A DNA stretch of 64,000 nucleotides, taken from contig JARKIP010000005.1 of assembly GCA_029990175.1 (NCBI GenBank), positions 69,348,001-69,412,000 on the forward strand, written 5' to 3'. Below are positions 23,058 to 35,462 of this stretch, one piece after another. Numbering within the stretch: position 1 is the first letter of the stretch; the number at the start of each line of letters is the position of its first letter. The notes below the pieces were generated by a model, which saw nothing but the letters and a program-made list of their open reading frames with translations, was not told where the DNA came from and did no database searches. The DNA is from Petunia secreta. Its lineage: Eukaryota > Streptophyta > Magnoliopsida > Solanales > Solanaceae. The position numbers and the translations under genes were made by a program.

Positions 23058-24342
23058 TGAAACGACCTTAGGCAGTCGTTTCGGAGTTAGGACTCCAATT
23101 GGTGTGTCGATAATTTTAAAATATTTGTAAGGTCCATTAGGATCTGTCTGTAAAATTTGAGCTAAATCGGACTTCGTTTGGTAGGTATCGTAAGAAGGTC
23201 TCAGTTTTCGTTGTCGGTAAATTTTAAAAAAAGATTTTCGAGCTCAATTTTTGCGAATGAGCTCAAATTCAAAGTTCGAAAGCACCGTTAGGTTCGCATG
23301 ATTATTTTTGACTTGTATGAGCTTTCGAAATTGAATTTCGAGGTTGTTCGGCTAGTTTACTCTAAAATGCCGAAAGTTAAATAATTTGATCTTTTTTCGT
23401 TTTAATTCGAATCTTGAGTTTCGGGAGTTCGATTTGAGATCCTCCTTAGCAAGTGTGTTACATATATTTTGTATACTTACTTGAGAAATTTGGGATCATT
23501 TCGAATTTCGTAGAGTTCCATTTTAATTTTTGTCGCGAAAAGAAAAGAAAATAATATAAAAGGAAAAAGAAAAGAAAGAAAATGATAAAAGGAAAGAAAG
23601 AAACGAGGTGGTGGGGGTCCTTAGATATATATGCTAAGTACAAAAAGAAACAGAAATGATTCAGAAGTAAGCAAAAGAGAAAACGCAGTGACGTACAAAA
23701 AAAATGCCAGAGAAAGGAGAAAGGAAAGGAAAAAGAACAGGAAAAAGATAGAATTTTACCCCGAAACATCCAGGTAATCATGTTAATTCATTATTTGAGT
23801 TTATTACGTGTGTTTGAATATATTTTAACGGTAAAAATTGGGATACTAGACATCATTTTAATAAGTTCAGTTAATAGTTTAAAAGGTTAATTGGACCCTG
23901 ATAATGGAATTGATTATATATTCGTACTCAGGGAGTTATGGACTACCCATAAATGTAATTCATTTAGGGTTTGGTTATATGACTTTGAACCCTGTACATA
24001 GGCGTGGCCTGCGTATTGCGTATGTGAATAGGGTATCAGGTTCCTAACCGGATTGCCTTAAGATGTAGGGACTGAAGCCTGCTTATCGTTTCCCAATGAA
24101 TCCCAAAGATAATGCGGTTGTTGAATAGCAGTGCTAGCCTTGGAACAAGGTATGTGTTTATATCCATTTCTTTGGAGACCCTTGGCTTTGTAGATGTTCT
24201 ACCACGTATTTTTTACGTGTGTAGCTGCCGATAGGCGTACTCATTACGCCTTAGCTTTGAATTTACATTGTAAATTATATGTTATGCCCTGTTGTTGCTA
24301 TTGCATTGAGCGTATGAGCATTGCAATCTATTTTTGAGCATT

Positions 24343-24712
24343 GCATATACTTCCCGATTTGCGATGAGAGTCCCGCACCGGTGAAGGGTCATTATTGCAT
24401 ATATTTCCCGGTAATCGATGAGAGCCCCGAGACGGTGAAGGGTCATTATTGCATATACTTCCCGGTTGGCGATGAGAGTCTCACACCAGTGAAGGGTAAT
24501 TATTACATATACTTCCCGGTTGGCGATGAGAGTCCCGCACCGGTGAAAGGTCATTATTGCATATACTTCCTGGTTGGCGATGAGAGTCCTGCACCGATGA
24601 AGGGTCATTATTGCATGTACTTCCCGATAATCGATGAGATTCCTGAGCCGGTGAAGGGTCATTATTACATTTACTTCCCGGTGATCGATGAGAGTCCCGA
24701 GCCGGTGAAGGT
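24343..24712 (+). repeat. 54-bp minisatellite, about 7 copies, in S1
   Basis: Units start at 24343, 24397, 24451, 24505, 24559, 24613 and 24667, exactly 54 bp apart. Each contains a CATATACTTCCCGGT core, GATGAGAGTCCCG and GTGAAGGGTCATTATT. Because 54 is a multiple of 3 the array stays open in several frames, giving spurious ORFs. Copies differ by a few substitutions. Confidence 0.95.
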
Positions 24713-24900
24713 ATCAGGCACATGTGACCGCATTGCAGCATACCGCATTCATCCCATCTCATTGCATCGCATACTGACTAGTGTGTGACTATTTTGCTGT
24801 GTTTTGTGTATGCGGCATGTATACCATGTTGTGAACATATTTCAGTTTGCCTATACATTTCGGGCTATTGGTGTCCTTAATTGGTTTATATGCTTTAGTT

Positions 24901-25108
24901 ATATGGATCGGGTTGCACGCCGCAACAGTATGAATATATGGATCGGGTTGCACGCCGTGACAGTATGAATATATGGATTGGGTTGCACGCCACAACAATA
25001 TGAATATATAGATCGGTTTGCACGCCGCGACAGTATGAATATATGGATCGGGTTGCACGCCGTGACAGTATGAACATGTGGATCGGGTTGCACGCCGTGA
25101 CAGTATTA
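24901..25108 (+). repeat. 35-bp minisatellite, about 6 copies, in S1
   Basis: The unit ATATGGATCGGGTTGCACGC plus CGTGACAGTATGA recurs every 35 bp from 24901. It is separate from, and unrelated in sequence to, the 54-bp array 190 bp upstream. Confidence 0.95.
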
Positions 25109-25755
25109 TGTTCGGGATAATTAAAAACTATATGTTTTGTCTATCTTATGTCCCTGGTTGTTTATGAGTTTATGATCCCATACGTGTTTCCAGTTATTAT
25201 CTGGCTCTGCCTTTTTATAATTTAAATAAAAGAAATTTGGTTTATCTGGTTTTCTTCTCCCTGGCTAGCTATCCTATTGTTTGAGGTGGCTAGTCTGCCC
25301 CACTTATTGAGTCCTTTTGATTCACCCTTGTTTGTTATTTGTCCTTGCCTATCTATTTCGTTTCGGCAGGTTCGCTCCAGGATTGAGTTCGCCACGTTGT
25401 GAAGAAGCGAAGACGACTTCAGCTGTCAGGGTGAGCCAGCTTTTATTCAGGATGACCACAGTTTCATGTTTATTATTTCAGTATCATTTTGCTCCCTTCA
25501 GGAGGTATTTGTCTTCTTTCGTACTCTTAGATGTCTAGTCTGGATAGCTCTAAACCCAGTATGTTGGGTAGTTAGCTGTAATTTCTTTTATACAGCTTAG
25601 AGGTATCAGTATATCGGTGCTTTTTCTAAGTCTTGTTCCTATTTATAAATTGAATTATATTTAGTTTCCTAACTTAATTTGTAAGGGTTCCCCCGACGGG
25701 TCTAGAGGAAGATGTCAGGTGCCCGCACGGCCTAGCCGAATTTCGAGTCGTGTCA

Positions 25756-28180
25756 GTCGATCACATAAGCATTGCTATTGATCTTGCTCAGCACTTGAAA
25801 TGGACCATCTCCTCGATGAGCCAACGTTCCTTTCCTTTGGTTCGGAAATCGTTCCTTTCGGAAGTGAACCCAAACCCAATGTCCCCTCTTTAACTCCAAC
25901 TTCTTGCGCCCCTCAAGCAGTGGCTCGGCGAGTACCTTCAAAATCAATGATAGAATCTCGAGGCAATGGGGTTAAATCAAGTGGAATCAAAGGGTAAAAA
26001 CCATACACACATTCGAACGGAGCCATTCCAATCATTCGATGCACAGTTCGATTGTATGCAAATTCCATCACGGCCAAACGGTCAGCCTTGTTTCCGACCT
26101 TACTTTTGTTCATAGCTCGAAGCAGAGCTCCCAAGGTTCGGTTGACTACCTCAGTTTGTCCATCAGTCTGAGGATGGTGAGGCGTGGAGAATAGTAACTT
26201 GGTGCCAAGGGCACCCCATAGACATTTCCAAAAATGACCAAAGAATTTTGAGTCTCGATCACTCACAATAGTACGAGGTACACCATGCAATTTCAACACA
26301 TTAGAAATAAACAAAGTAGCTACATGTTGTGCATCATCACATTTCTTACAAGGAATAAAGTGAGCCATTTTAGAAAAACGGTCGACTACGACGAAGATGC
26401 TATCATGTCCACCCCTTGACCTCGGTAACCCCATAGCAAAATCCATGGATATATCAACCCACGGCCGATTAGAAACAGGTAACGGAGTGTACAAACCATG
26501 AGAGTTGGACCTCGATTTAGCTTTCTTGTAATCTGTACAAGCATTGCAAAGCTTTTCCACATCTCTTCGTATTTTTGGCCAATGGAACTGCTCGGTCAAG
26601 ATTCCAAGAGTTTTGTCGACATCGAAGTGTCCCATCAGGCCTCTGGAGTGAGCTTCTCGAACTAAAAGCTCTCTCCATGATGACATAAGCACACAAACCC
26701 TCCTATTCTTGAAGAGGTAGCCATCGTGCCACTAATATTTCTCAACCCTTCGGCCACTCAAGATTGCGTCACGGATGCTTTTCAGCTTGGGATCTTCTTC
26801 ATACATCGATTTGATGCTTTCGAATCCTATGAGCCTCGAGGCGAGAGTGGTCGCTAAGGAAAATTTCCTCGATAAGGCATCGGCCACAACATTGTCTTTT
26901 CTCTTTTTGTAATTAATTACATATCGAAAGCTCTTAATTAATTCCACCCCACTTGGCATGTCTTCGGTTCAATTTCTCCTGGCCTCAGAGATGTTGCAAA
27001 GGCTCATGATCACTTTTAATCACAAAATCTTTCGGCCACAAATAATGTTGTCAATAGGCGAGTGCTCAAACGAGGGCCTACAACTCCTTGTCATACGTGG
27101 AGTAATTCAAGGTTGCACCCTTAAGTTTTTCACTGAAGTAAGCGATTGGCTTTGATTCTTGCATCAGAACTCCTCCGATCCCAACTCCGGATGCATCACA
27201 TTCGACCTCGAATGCTTTGCCGAAGTTAGAGAGTTTCAACAACGGGGAAGAGCTTAGCCTCCGTTTCAACTCTTGGAAAGCCCTCTCTTGACACTCTCTC
27301 CACACAAATGGATGGTCTTTCTTTAGCAACTCGGTTAAAGGACTTCCACGGTGCTAAAGTCGCGAACAAACCTTCGGTAAAAGTTAGCTAATCCATAGAA
27401 GCTGCGAACTTGAGATACCGAGGTTGGAGTCGGCCAATCTTTGATAGCCTCAACTTTTGACTCATCGACTTAAACACAATTAGCACCCACAACAAATCCT
27501 AGAAAGACTACACGCTCAACACAAAAGGCACACTTCTTGAAGATAACATATAACTTCTCTTCTCTAAGTGTTTCAAGTACTAGCCTTAAGTGTTCAACAT
27601 GTTCATCCACATATTTACTATAAATAAGTATGTCATCGAAGTAAACGACAACAAACTTATTTATGAATGGCTTTAGCACATGGTTCATCAATCACATGAA
27701 TATGCTCGGTGCGTTAGAGAGGCCAAATGGCATCACTAACTATTCATAGAGACCGAATTTGGTCTTGAATGCAGTTTTCCACTCGTCTCCGGATTTCAGT
27801 CGGATTTGGTGGTAACCGAACCTGAGGTCTATCTTTGAAAAGTATGAAGAACCACTTAACTCATCTAGCATGTCATCTAATCGAGGGATAGGATGATGAT
27901 ACTTTATCGTAATTTTGTTGACTGCTCGGCAATCAACACACATTCGCCATGTTCCATTTTTCCTCGGGACAAGGATAACAGGAACGGTGCAAGGACTCAA
28001 GCTCTCTAGAACAAGGCCCTTGTTCAGCAATTCATCCACCTGCCTTTGGAGCTCTTTGGTGTCATCGGGATTACATCGATATGCAGGCTTGTTGGGGATT
28101 TGAGACCCCGGAACGAAGTCAATTTGGTGCTCGATTCCTCTCAACGGAGGCAATCCAACGGGCATTTCTTCAGGAAACAT
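25756..28180 (-). pseudogene. G2 reverse transcriptase, RNase H and integrase
   Basis: RT starts near 28180 (LPPLRGIEHQIDFVPG, ESLSPCTVPVILVPRKNGTW, SKIDLRFGYHQIRL) and reaches the catalytic YFDDILIYS near 27640. RNase H begins at about 27250 with ECDASGVGIGGVLMQ and ends near 26880 with DNVVADALSRKFS. Integrase has FHWPKIRRDVEKLC with C-N-A-C, the triad in DISMDFAMG, IVSDRDSKFF and GQTEVVNRTLG, and the linker GPFQVLSKINSNAYVI. Breaks include stops near 27739 and 27692 and frameshifts around 27340-27470, 26960-27077 and 26700. Most catalytic residues are still readable, so decay is moderate. Confidence 0.93.
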
Positions 28181-28484
28181 GTCTCAGAAGTCCTGCAAAA
28201 CACTTTGAACAGCACTAGGCAAAGGGTTATCGTTAGAAAAATCATCACTAGAGTTTAGAAAGATATCCTTGTGCACGTTGCCTCACAGATACTCACCCGG
28301 TTGTATGATTGCACAAATATTATTTAGGGCGGTGAATTTCTATCTTCGGCCACAATTTTTGTCCCGACCAGAGACTTAGCTTTGGCCGCTTCTTTCAGCT
28401 CTTTCATTCTTTTATAGTCCTCACTGACTTATTTTGGAGAAAATAGTTTGAGTATGTAACTCTTACCTCAATGTAAGTGTTGGA
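28181..28484 (-). pseudogene. G2 protease-RT linker, degraded
   Basis: The polyprotein between protease and RT is broken by several stops and frameshifts. Only scattered codons can be read. No other feature was seen. Confidence 0.5.
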
Positions 28485-29120
28485 TCATCCATTATGTGTA
28501 ACTGACGGATCATACTGCCATGGTCGACCCAATAGCAAATGACAAGCTTGCATCTGTATCAAATCGAACATCATCTCAACTTGATATTCCCCCACTTTGA
28601 ATTTGATCCACACTTGTTTGACGACTTTCAATTCTCCACATTCATTCAACCATTGCAATCTGTAGGGATAATGGTGTTTCGAGGTAGATAATCCTAATTG
28701 TGAAGCTAAGGTTTGGCTCACCACATTTACACAACTACCCGAATCAATAATCATTGAACAAACTTTCCGCCTCACTCAACATCTTGCATGGAAAATATTT
28801 TCCCTTTGGTGGTCCTCTTCTTCAAGAGGCATGTAGCTCAAATTTCTTCGAACCACAAGAAACATTTCCGGATGATCAGCTTCGGCTGCTTCTCGACCAT
28901 CACCATTTTCAGCTCGGTCAATCTCCTCGACATTTTTTTCCTCGGTGTCACTCGCTTGCTCATGGAAGGTTCCATATTCGAGCAAAAGCATAACCTTGCG
29001 AGTTGGACACTCTTTTGCCATGTGACCGTAACCCCTGTATTTATGATACTGAATGTTTGAAGCACTAGGAGTATTGAGTTGAACTTTACCTCCCATCTCC
29101 TTGGAGTTGCTAATGGTCAC
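28485..29120 (-). pseudogene. G2 zinc-knuckle region and aspartic protease
   Basis: The minus strand reads a zinc-knuckle relic YHKYRGYGHMAKECP in which the first two Cys of CX2CX4HX4C are both Tyr (codons at 29046-29048 and 29037-29039; each a G-to-A change). Then comes RRNLSYMPLEEEDHQRENIF and the protease MIIDSGSCVNVVSQTL with an intact Asp-Ser-Gly. The segment to WQYDPSV is closely similar to the protease of G4 (54700-55100), so G2 and G4 are related. The 5' side is cut by G3 at 29121. Confidence 0.88.
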
Positions 29121-32100
29121 TGTAATCACCTAATTTTGGCACGAATACAGAAAAAATTGCTCAGAATAGCCATGTTATATTCTTAGGTTTCTTGCCGAAA
29201 TTTTCCTAAATTTAGTCTTTATTTTTAACAAAAATTGTTTTTAATTAGGATGTAAAATTTTGAAATTAACAAAATTTACTTGTTATGTGTGTAATTATAA
29301 TTCTACGTTTAATAGTGATGTTAGTGTAGATTATGTGATTTAATTTGATTAATTTAGTATGTAGTGCCTTTTTAAATGGTCATTTGGGCAAAATAATAGC
29401 CCAAAACACAAGTCCACTAGCCCAATACCCCATTACCCAAGCCCACACCACACACATATATACACAAAACACCATTTCTTCTCATTTTCACACCCCTCTA
29501 GCTTCAACCTGGCGAAGCCCTGGCAAAATTTCGCCAGGCCGCCGGAAATCGCCTCCCGTCGTAGAACCACCGCGGCGCCGCCGCCGGCCACCACCTTCGG
29601 TGGCCGGAAAATTTGACAAAATACACCATTGAAAGATCTCGACCCCCCAATTCCATTTCTCAACTTATTTTTTACAAAATCCCAATGGTTTGGAGTAGAT
29701 CGACGGGCAAAGTTCCGGTCAAACCCGAAATCCGGCCACCTTGACTTTTTTCCGGTAAGTTTTACCTTCCCCTCTTCCTCTCATCCTCCTCTTTCACCTC
29801 ACATACCCCACTTCCCAAAATTCATTCTTTTTTCCCCCTTTTCTTTCCCGTTTTCTGCCTTGTTTTTCGTTTTTTTCTCTTCCTCTTCTTATTTTGCCTT
29901 TTTTTCTTTGTTATGGTTATGATGAGGTGTGGTTGTTTGGTGTTTTGGTGCTGTTAAAGGGGGTGTTTAGTTTCGATTATTAGGACTGTGATGATAATGT
30001 TTCAATGCGAGGATGAGGGGGGATGTGAGTTTTGTTTGGTGTTGTCATTTTGCATTTCTTAGGAGGGGATGGTGCTTTTGTTGAGGCAGTAACGAGGCAG
30101 GGCAGCGGGGTTGTCTTCTGTGACGATTAGGTTGTGGTGAGGATGATTGAGGGCTGTGATTGTTTTTTCGATAAGGCAGTGAGGCGGGGAGCAATGGCTA
30201 GGCGAGGCTGTTCCAGTGTTTGATGAGGCAGTGAGGGCTTGAGGGGCTGTGATTAGGCAGTGTGCGGCTGACGGATTTGATTGCATTGGGCAATGATTAC
30301 GAGGCAACAGGTGTACTGGTTATGTTGGTGCGGCTGCGGTGAGGACAATGGTGAGGCAGTGATGGCGACAACATAGCAGCACTGAGTCTTGAAAGCTGTT
30401 TAAGGCAACGATGGCTAAAGCATGGAAGGCCTTTGGCATTGAATTTGATAGAATTGAAATTCAGCTACGGGTTAGACGACAACTGTGACCTCTCTTCTCT
30501 TTTTAATATTCCTTTTTGTTTTTTTTTAGTTTATGTTTAGTTACATTCATATAGTATTGGTGTTTGAACGTCGATTCTACATGTGAAAGCTTGACATGTA
30601 TAGGTTTGGAAATAATGAGTTCGTAGAGGTTTGAAATTGTTTTTATTGTTTCAATACTTTCAAAATGGAACTTAGTTAGTATACTGTTAAGGGTGATTGC
30701 TATGAAGTTTTGTTGTTTCAAGTATGAAGTTCTACTTGATCTGTTGTAACAACATGAAGTGAATTGAAGTTGTCGTCCACTGAATTAAACATGAAAGTTG
30801 TGACTGATTTTCTCTGTATGTTCTTTCTTATAGCTTGATCCAAGTAGTGTATGTATTAGTTTATTTAGTGTGTTAAAACAATGTTTCCAGATAGCATAAA
30901 AATTATTTGTTTCCTTTGCTTCAAGTTAATGTTCCAGCCTATAAAATTTGTAGTTTAATTGACTTCTAACTAGAAGTCAGACTATGGGATGATCTTTACT
31001 AGTTTAGTTCATTTGCTTTTGTTTCGGACTAGTTTAGTTCTAGTTTTTGTCATGGGTTAAAGGTTGGGGTATTTTAGTTTAGTTCTAAGTTAATTTGGTA
31101 ATTTAGTTTGTTTAGTTAATTTAAGAAGTATAATTTAGTTATATAATCAGTTTGCTATTGCCAAGACTTTCCTTTGACCCCTGCTCGATTTTCCAACACT
31201 TGCACGACAAGTATTGGCGATAGGCAACACTTATTGCACTGTGTCGTAAGTCTTGGCAATTGTCAAGACTTGCCCCTTCCAGTTTTCCCTGCATTCTCGC
31301 CATATAACTTGAAGTATTGGCAAAACAGCACTTGCCCTTGAAGTATAGCCAATTTCCAAGACTTACAAATTTTTTGCCTTGAAGTCTTGGCTTGCGGACT
31401 AAATAAGGGCATTTTGCTAAAACATTCCTTAGCGCGGGTATTTTTGTAAAATCACTCCTTATGGAGGGCATACGGTGAAATTTTTTGCAGTTTACAAGGC
31501 TTTCTTTGTTTGCATTAATAGTTCGCAAAGCAACCTTTATTTAATAAAACAACCATTATTCAGATAAAATAGCCATATCTCGGCTTCCCTGTTGTTAAAC
31601 TTTCAAACAAATGGTTGCTATTTAATATTTAATGCGATTAGGCAAATCAATAGGGACGATAAAACCTTCACACGATTAGGCATTAATAAGTATGATTTGT
31701 GATCTACTTATTAGGATAAAAATGGAGAAAAATTAGGCAGTAAGTATGGTTTTTGATCTACTTATGAGTCAACGAAATAAATAAATTGAAAGAAGCAAAT
31801 AATGAAGGTTGCGTTGAAATTTAATTTTAAACTCGATTACGAATTGATAAGTATGATTCGTGATCTACTTATTAAGCTAAAAGAAAATTAAAATTGATTT
31901 AAACTAACTATAAATTAATTATTTTTTTGAAGTTAATTAAATTCCTTTAAGGATCGTCCAGTCCTCTGTGAGGTTGGAAGAGAATGATACGTTTTTGTTA
32001 ATTTTCTTAATCAAAGCATAAATTCAAATTAACGGCTTTAATATAACAACCATATTTAATAAATTAAAATTGCGACAATAAAGCAACTGTGCTTGGCACA

Positions 32101-32345
32101 GGATTCGAGAGTGCCTAATACCTTCCCGAGAGTCAACTGAGAACCTTACCCGAATCTCTAACGCAGACCATTAGACGAGTCAGAGGTGTTCCAAGGTATC
32201 TTTTGGTGACTTGGCACACCATAAACTATGTCAAGTGGCGACTCCGAGTTCCTCTAAAAATAATTTTGTACTTTTTTGAACACCAGTCACGAGCCTTTAG
32301 ATAATAAACCTTAGTGTTAATAAAATAATTTTTTAGGGCGTGACA
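29121..32345 (+). repeat. G3 5' LTR
   Basis: It matches 39909-41925 and 44479-45333 at high identity. A GC-rich patch near 29510-29610 holds several short inverted repeats. A stretch at 31155-31487 is part of a DNA-transposon insertion rather than LTR proper. No supported coding sequence. Confidence 0.92.
31155..31487. mobile_element. Truncated DNA transposon in the G3 5' LTR
   Basis: The right end reads GGGCATACGGTGAAATTTTTTG followed by CAGTTTAC, the same target site as the element at 43217-44478 in the other LTR. However, this end corresponds to the other copy's left end in reverse complement. The left part, together with about 1.3 kb of LTR, appears deleted. Confidence 0.55.
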
Positions 32346-32348
32346 GTT

Positions 32349-32365
32349 TGGCGACTCCGCTTGGG
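32349..32365 (+). promoter_or_regulatory. G3 primer-binding site
   Basis: TGGCGACTCCGCTTGGG starts 4 bp after the LTR end. It has the TGGCGACTCC form found in Ogre/Tat elements. Confidence 0.82.
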
Positions 32366-34081
32366 AAATTAGTGAAAACTAGAATCTCCTGCTTTGATAA
32401 AATTATCGCATGTTTTAATTTATTAAATATTTGGTTGTTATATTCTTGCCGTTATCACATGAAAAATTGAATGTTACTGTTTTGATATTGTTGAACTGTA
32501 TATAAACTGTCTTCCTCTGCAACCCTCTGAGTCTCTGAAACACAGACACACGTGCACATACCAGATTGCTTGTGGCATCTGGAACTTATTACTAAATTGC
32601 CCATGATTTAGGAGGAAGGCGTGACGGGGTTTTAGGCCGGACACACTATCTCCGGATGGCCCTGATGCGCTTTCCGCCCGGTTTGTCCACCGGGTTCTTC
32701 AGCCAGTCTAGACACTGAGTCAGTTGTGTCACCTAGAGTTAAACCTTTAGGCCCAATTATCTGCATCATATTTGACTTAATGAGGTGCGGTACACCGGTA
32801 TTACATTTGTCTAGGCTGACCCCTTTGTGTCAAGATGTGCCCGTATCCCGAAAAGACATATTATTGGCATCTTATGTGTTGCATTTGTTGTAGAAAGAGG
32901 ATTGTTATGCTGACCGATCACCGGGGATGGGTGTTAAATTTTGAAAAAAAAAAAAAAAAAGAGAAAATAAAAAATGGGTTTAGTCCCGTATCCCAAAATA
33001 TCTTTAGCTGTCATTTTACGCCGTTATAATGGTGATTTTTTTTAAGAACTTTTAGAGTCTAATTTTGTGTATGGGTTTGATCTCAAGTATTACAAAATAA
33101 TTTGTCATAGTTTTGCGCCGGTATAATGAAAAAATTTTGGGACCCTTTTTGTCTTGGAGTCTGTGTCCAAGTCAAGTCCATATTTTGAAAAGTAATTTAT
33201 CGGGATTTTACACCGTCATAATGGCCAATTTTTGTAAACCAATTTTGCATCTAATTCGTGTAATATTTTGTGTCTTTGTGTCGTCATAATGGTCAGATTT
33301 TGTAAATACTCTAAGATTCATTTTCAAATCAAATCGAAGAGTTTGTTTCAAAAATCAAGTTTTTATGCTCATCTTTGCATTGTCGTAATGTACGATTTTG
33401 GAGTCACTTTTCGGATAAAAAAATGGTTTGATTCATAATCCGTTCTTAAGTTATGTTCGAATCTTCGGTTAAGTCTTGGTTTTTCATTTTAAAAAAAATA
33501 AAAATAAAAGTGAGAATAACTTGTTATTGTTTAGGGTCCGCTTTATTTTGATTTGTCTAAGGTCAAGTGAGGGTACATGCGATAAATTATAATTACTTGA
33601 GTTGTATTTTGCGTCGATCCTCGTGGAGTAATCTGACTTCGATCAAATGTCGAATCTCATTATTTTCACCGTCCGGGTGGACCCACCCATTATCATGTCA
33701 GTTTTTATATATCTTTTGACTCGTGCATTATGTCAAACAATTTATTTTGAGTCTGTCTTGTGTCGTTTGTCTAAATTACGTTTGTTGAGTCAAAAAAAAG
33801 GGGGGTAAAGAAAAAGGAAAAAGAAAATCCAAGTTTGTCCTTGTTCGGAATTACGTGTCGCTTTGATTTGCGTCATGATTTTGTCTAACACAACATACTT
33901 TGGGGGATACAATTGGTACACGCGGCTTATGCCGTGAACCTTTTTGGGATGACGCATAACAACCTTAGGTTTGCCAGTGTGCATTTCTGTGCTAACCCGG
34001 TCTGTTTGTCTTAGTGTTTGGGGTTCTGCGGTAACTTGAGAGGACATTCTGGCATCATATCACTCGTACAGAACAAGATCA
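32366..34081 (+). other. G3 leader with degenerate 75-100-bp repeats
   Basis: This is non-coding. A motif of the form TTTT(A/G)CGCC-GTNATAATGG followed by a T-rich string recurs near 33012, 33113, 33206, 33282 and 33378, suggesting an old tandem array. An A-run lies near 32944-32961. Confidence 0.65.
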
Positions 34082-35462
34082 ATGGGACCCATGATCATGA
34101 CGTCTGAAGGTGGGAATTCTGAGTTCGAAGATCATGAGCATTTGATTGAGCTGAATGAGAGGTTGACTGAAGAAGTCAAAAATCTGAAAAAGTTGGTGTT
34201 TGAGCAGAATGAGAGGTTTACAAAAGAGGCCAAAAATATGAAAGAGTTGGTGGTTGAATTGTATCATGCTATTACCATAGGACATGCACCTCCACCCATG
34301 CCATCTAATCTCTCAGGAGTTGCACCGACCATCGTGCATCAAGCACATGGTCTGCCTACTACAGTTGAGGACCCTCAATATTCTCCCGACTTTCCTCACT
34401 ACAACAGTGCCGCAAAAGTGGCAGGATTCTCCATAATGTGTTCTCTGGCACCACCACCTCCATTTGCTCCACCATTGGCCTCCGCTCCACAATTCACTGT
34501 CCGAGCTAGGTCAGAGAGTCTTCGCAATGAAAAAGAAAGAAACGAGATCCCAAAAAGTGGAACAATAGAGAATTCAAACAACCTCTTTCATACTCACGAA
34601 CTCCACAAAAGCATCATCAGCAGCATTACTCCCCAGATAATCCAAATTGCTCCGCTCCTCCACTCCATAGAGCGCAGCCATATACTCCGATATTTTCCTA
34701 TCCGCAATGGTGCGCACCAACCCCACAAGCCACATATAACACCCCACACAACCATTTCCAAGCTTCGCCTGACTTTCCCAACCAAAAACAAAAGAATCTG
34801 TGTTCCTGTCCAAGCAGAAGTCACAAAAAGTTGCGACGGAGGGAAGAGACTAAGTTCACACCAATTGGAGAATCTTACACCAAACTCTTTGAAAAGTTGC
34901 AACAAGCTAACTTACTGAAACCAATCTCGGGAAACATGAATCCGAACGGGAAAGTAGATTGCTCAAGTTGTTGTATGTTCCATTCTAGAGTGCCTGGACA
35001 TGATACTAAGCAATGCTGGGAACTTAAAAGGGCAATCCAAGCAATGATCGATAACAATCAAATAATGGTGGTGGAGGATGAGAGAACCAAAATTTTTTGT
35101 CGGTTCATGATGTTCAAAAGGACACGCGTATGATTGGGACATTTTTCACAGAAGAAGAAATGAAATGGAATGGCGCCAAGCAGGTTGTGGCAGTTGGTCC
35201 TTCCAAAAACATCAGACGCCATGACTCATCTATTGTTGCATCAATCGATAGGCCAAATAAATCAACTGTCCATGCAACAATGCAAGATGTAGTCGTTGAG
35301 CCAATTCACTGTCTTACACAGTCATTCATTTTTCCCAAAGAAAACATGTCTACCCTGATGGTATTTCAAGAAAATGAAGCAAAGAAGAAGATGTTGTCAA
35401 GTTTGAAACACGCCAATGGAACCAACATGGTACAATCTGATGACGGCTTCGACAAGGCATGA
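34082..35462 (+). pseudogene. G3 gag remnant
   Basis: The first frame (34082-34918) starts MGPMIMTSEG and has two heptad copies (LNERLTEEVKNLKKLV, QNERFTKEAKNMKELV), then a Pro-rich segment (APPPPFAPPLASAP). The frame shifts near 34510 and again near 34830. The piece 34831-35133 reads FTPIGESYTKLFEKLQQANL, then YHS/GHDTKQCW-type motifs (FHSRVPGHDTKQCWELKRAI) typical of Tat/Ogre gag C-termini. A last piece at 35097-35462 continues to a TGA. The capsid core is missing between the Pro-rich part and FTPIGES. No pol follows. Confidence 0.82.

Larger units (their letters stand above)
23058..25755 (+). mobile_element. S1: solo LTR of a long-LTR gypsy element (Tekay/Del-like)
   Basis: This 2,698-bp block starts TG, ends CA and is flanked by the 5-bp duplication GTCGA (23053-23057 and 25756-25760). 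It interrupts G2 integrase coding sequence exactly. It has no internal coding region, primer site or second LTR, so it is a solo LTR left by LTR-LTR recombination. The beginning (TGAAACGACC) and end (GTCGTGTCA) resemble the TGTGACGACC-type long LTRs of Del/Tekay elements; that family call is inference. It contains two minisatellites. Confidence 0.85.

Noticed and set aside
24282..25093. Several overlapping ORFs with regular repeated peptides on both strands, and CRISPR-like regular spacing
   Set aside because: The open frames come from 54-bp and 35-bp tandem units lacking stops. Repeats are contiguous with no unique spacers, so this is minisatellite DNA, not a protein or CRISPR array.
34399..34905. 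Minus-strand ORFs opposite the G3 gag remnant
   Set aside because: They mirror the Pro-rich gag coding strand and have no independent support.
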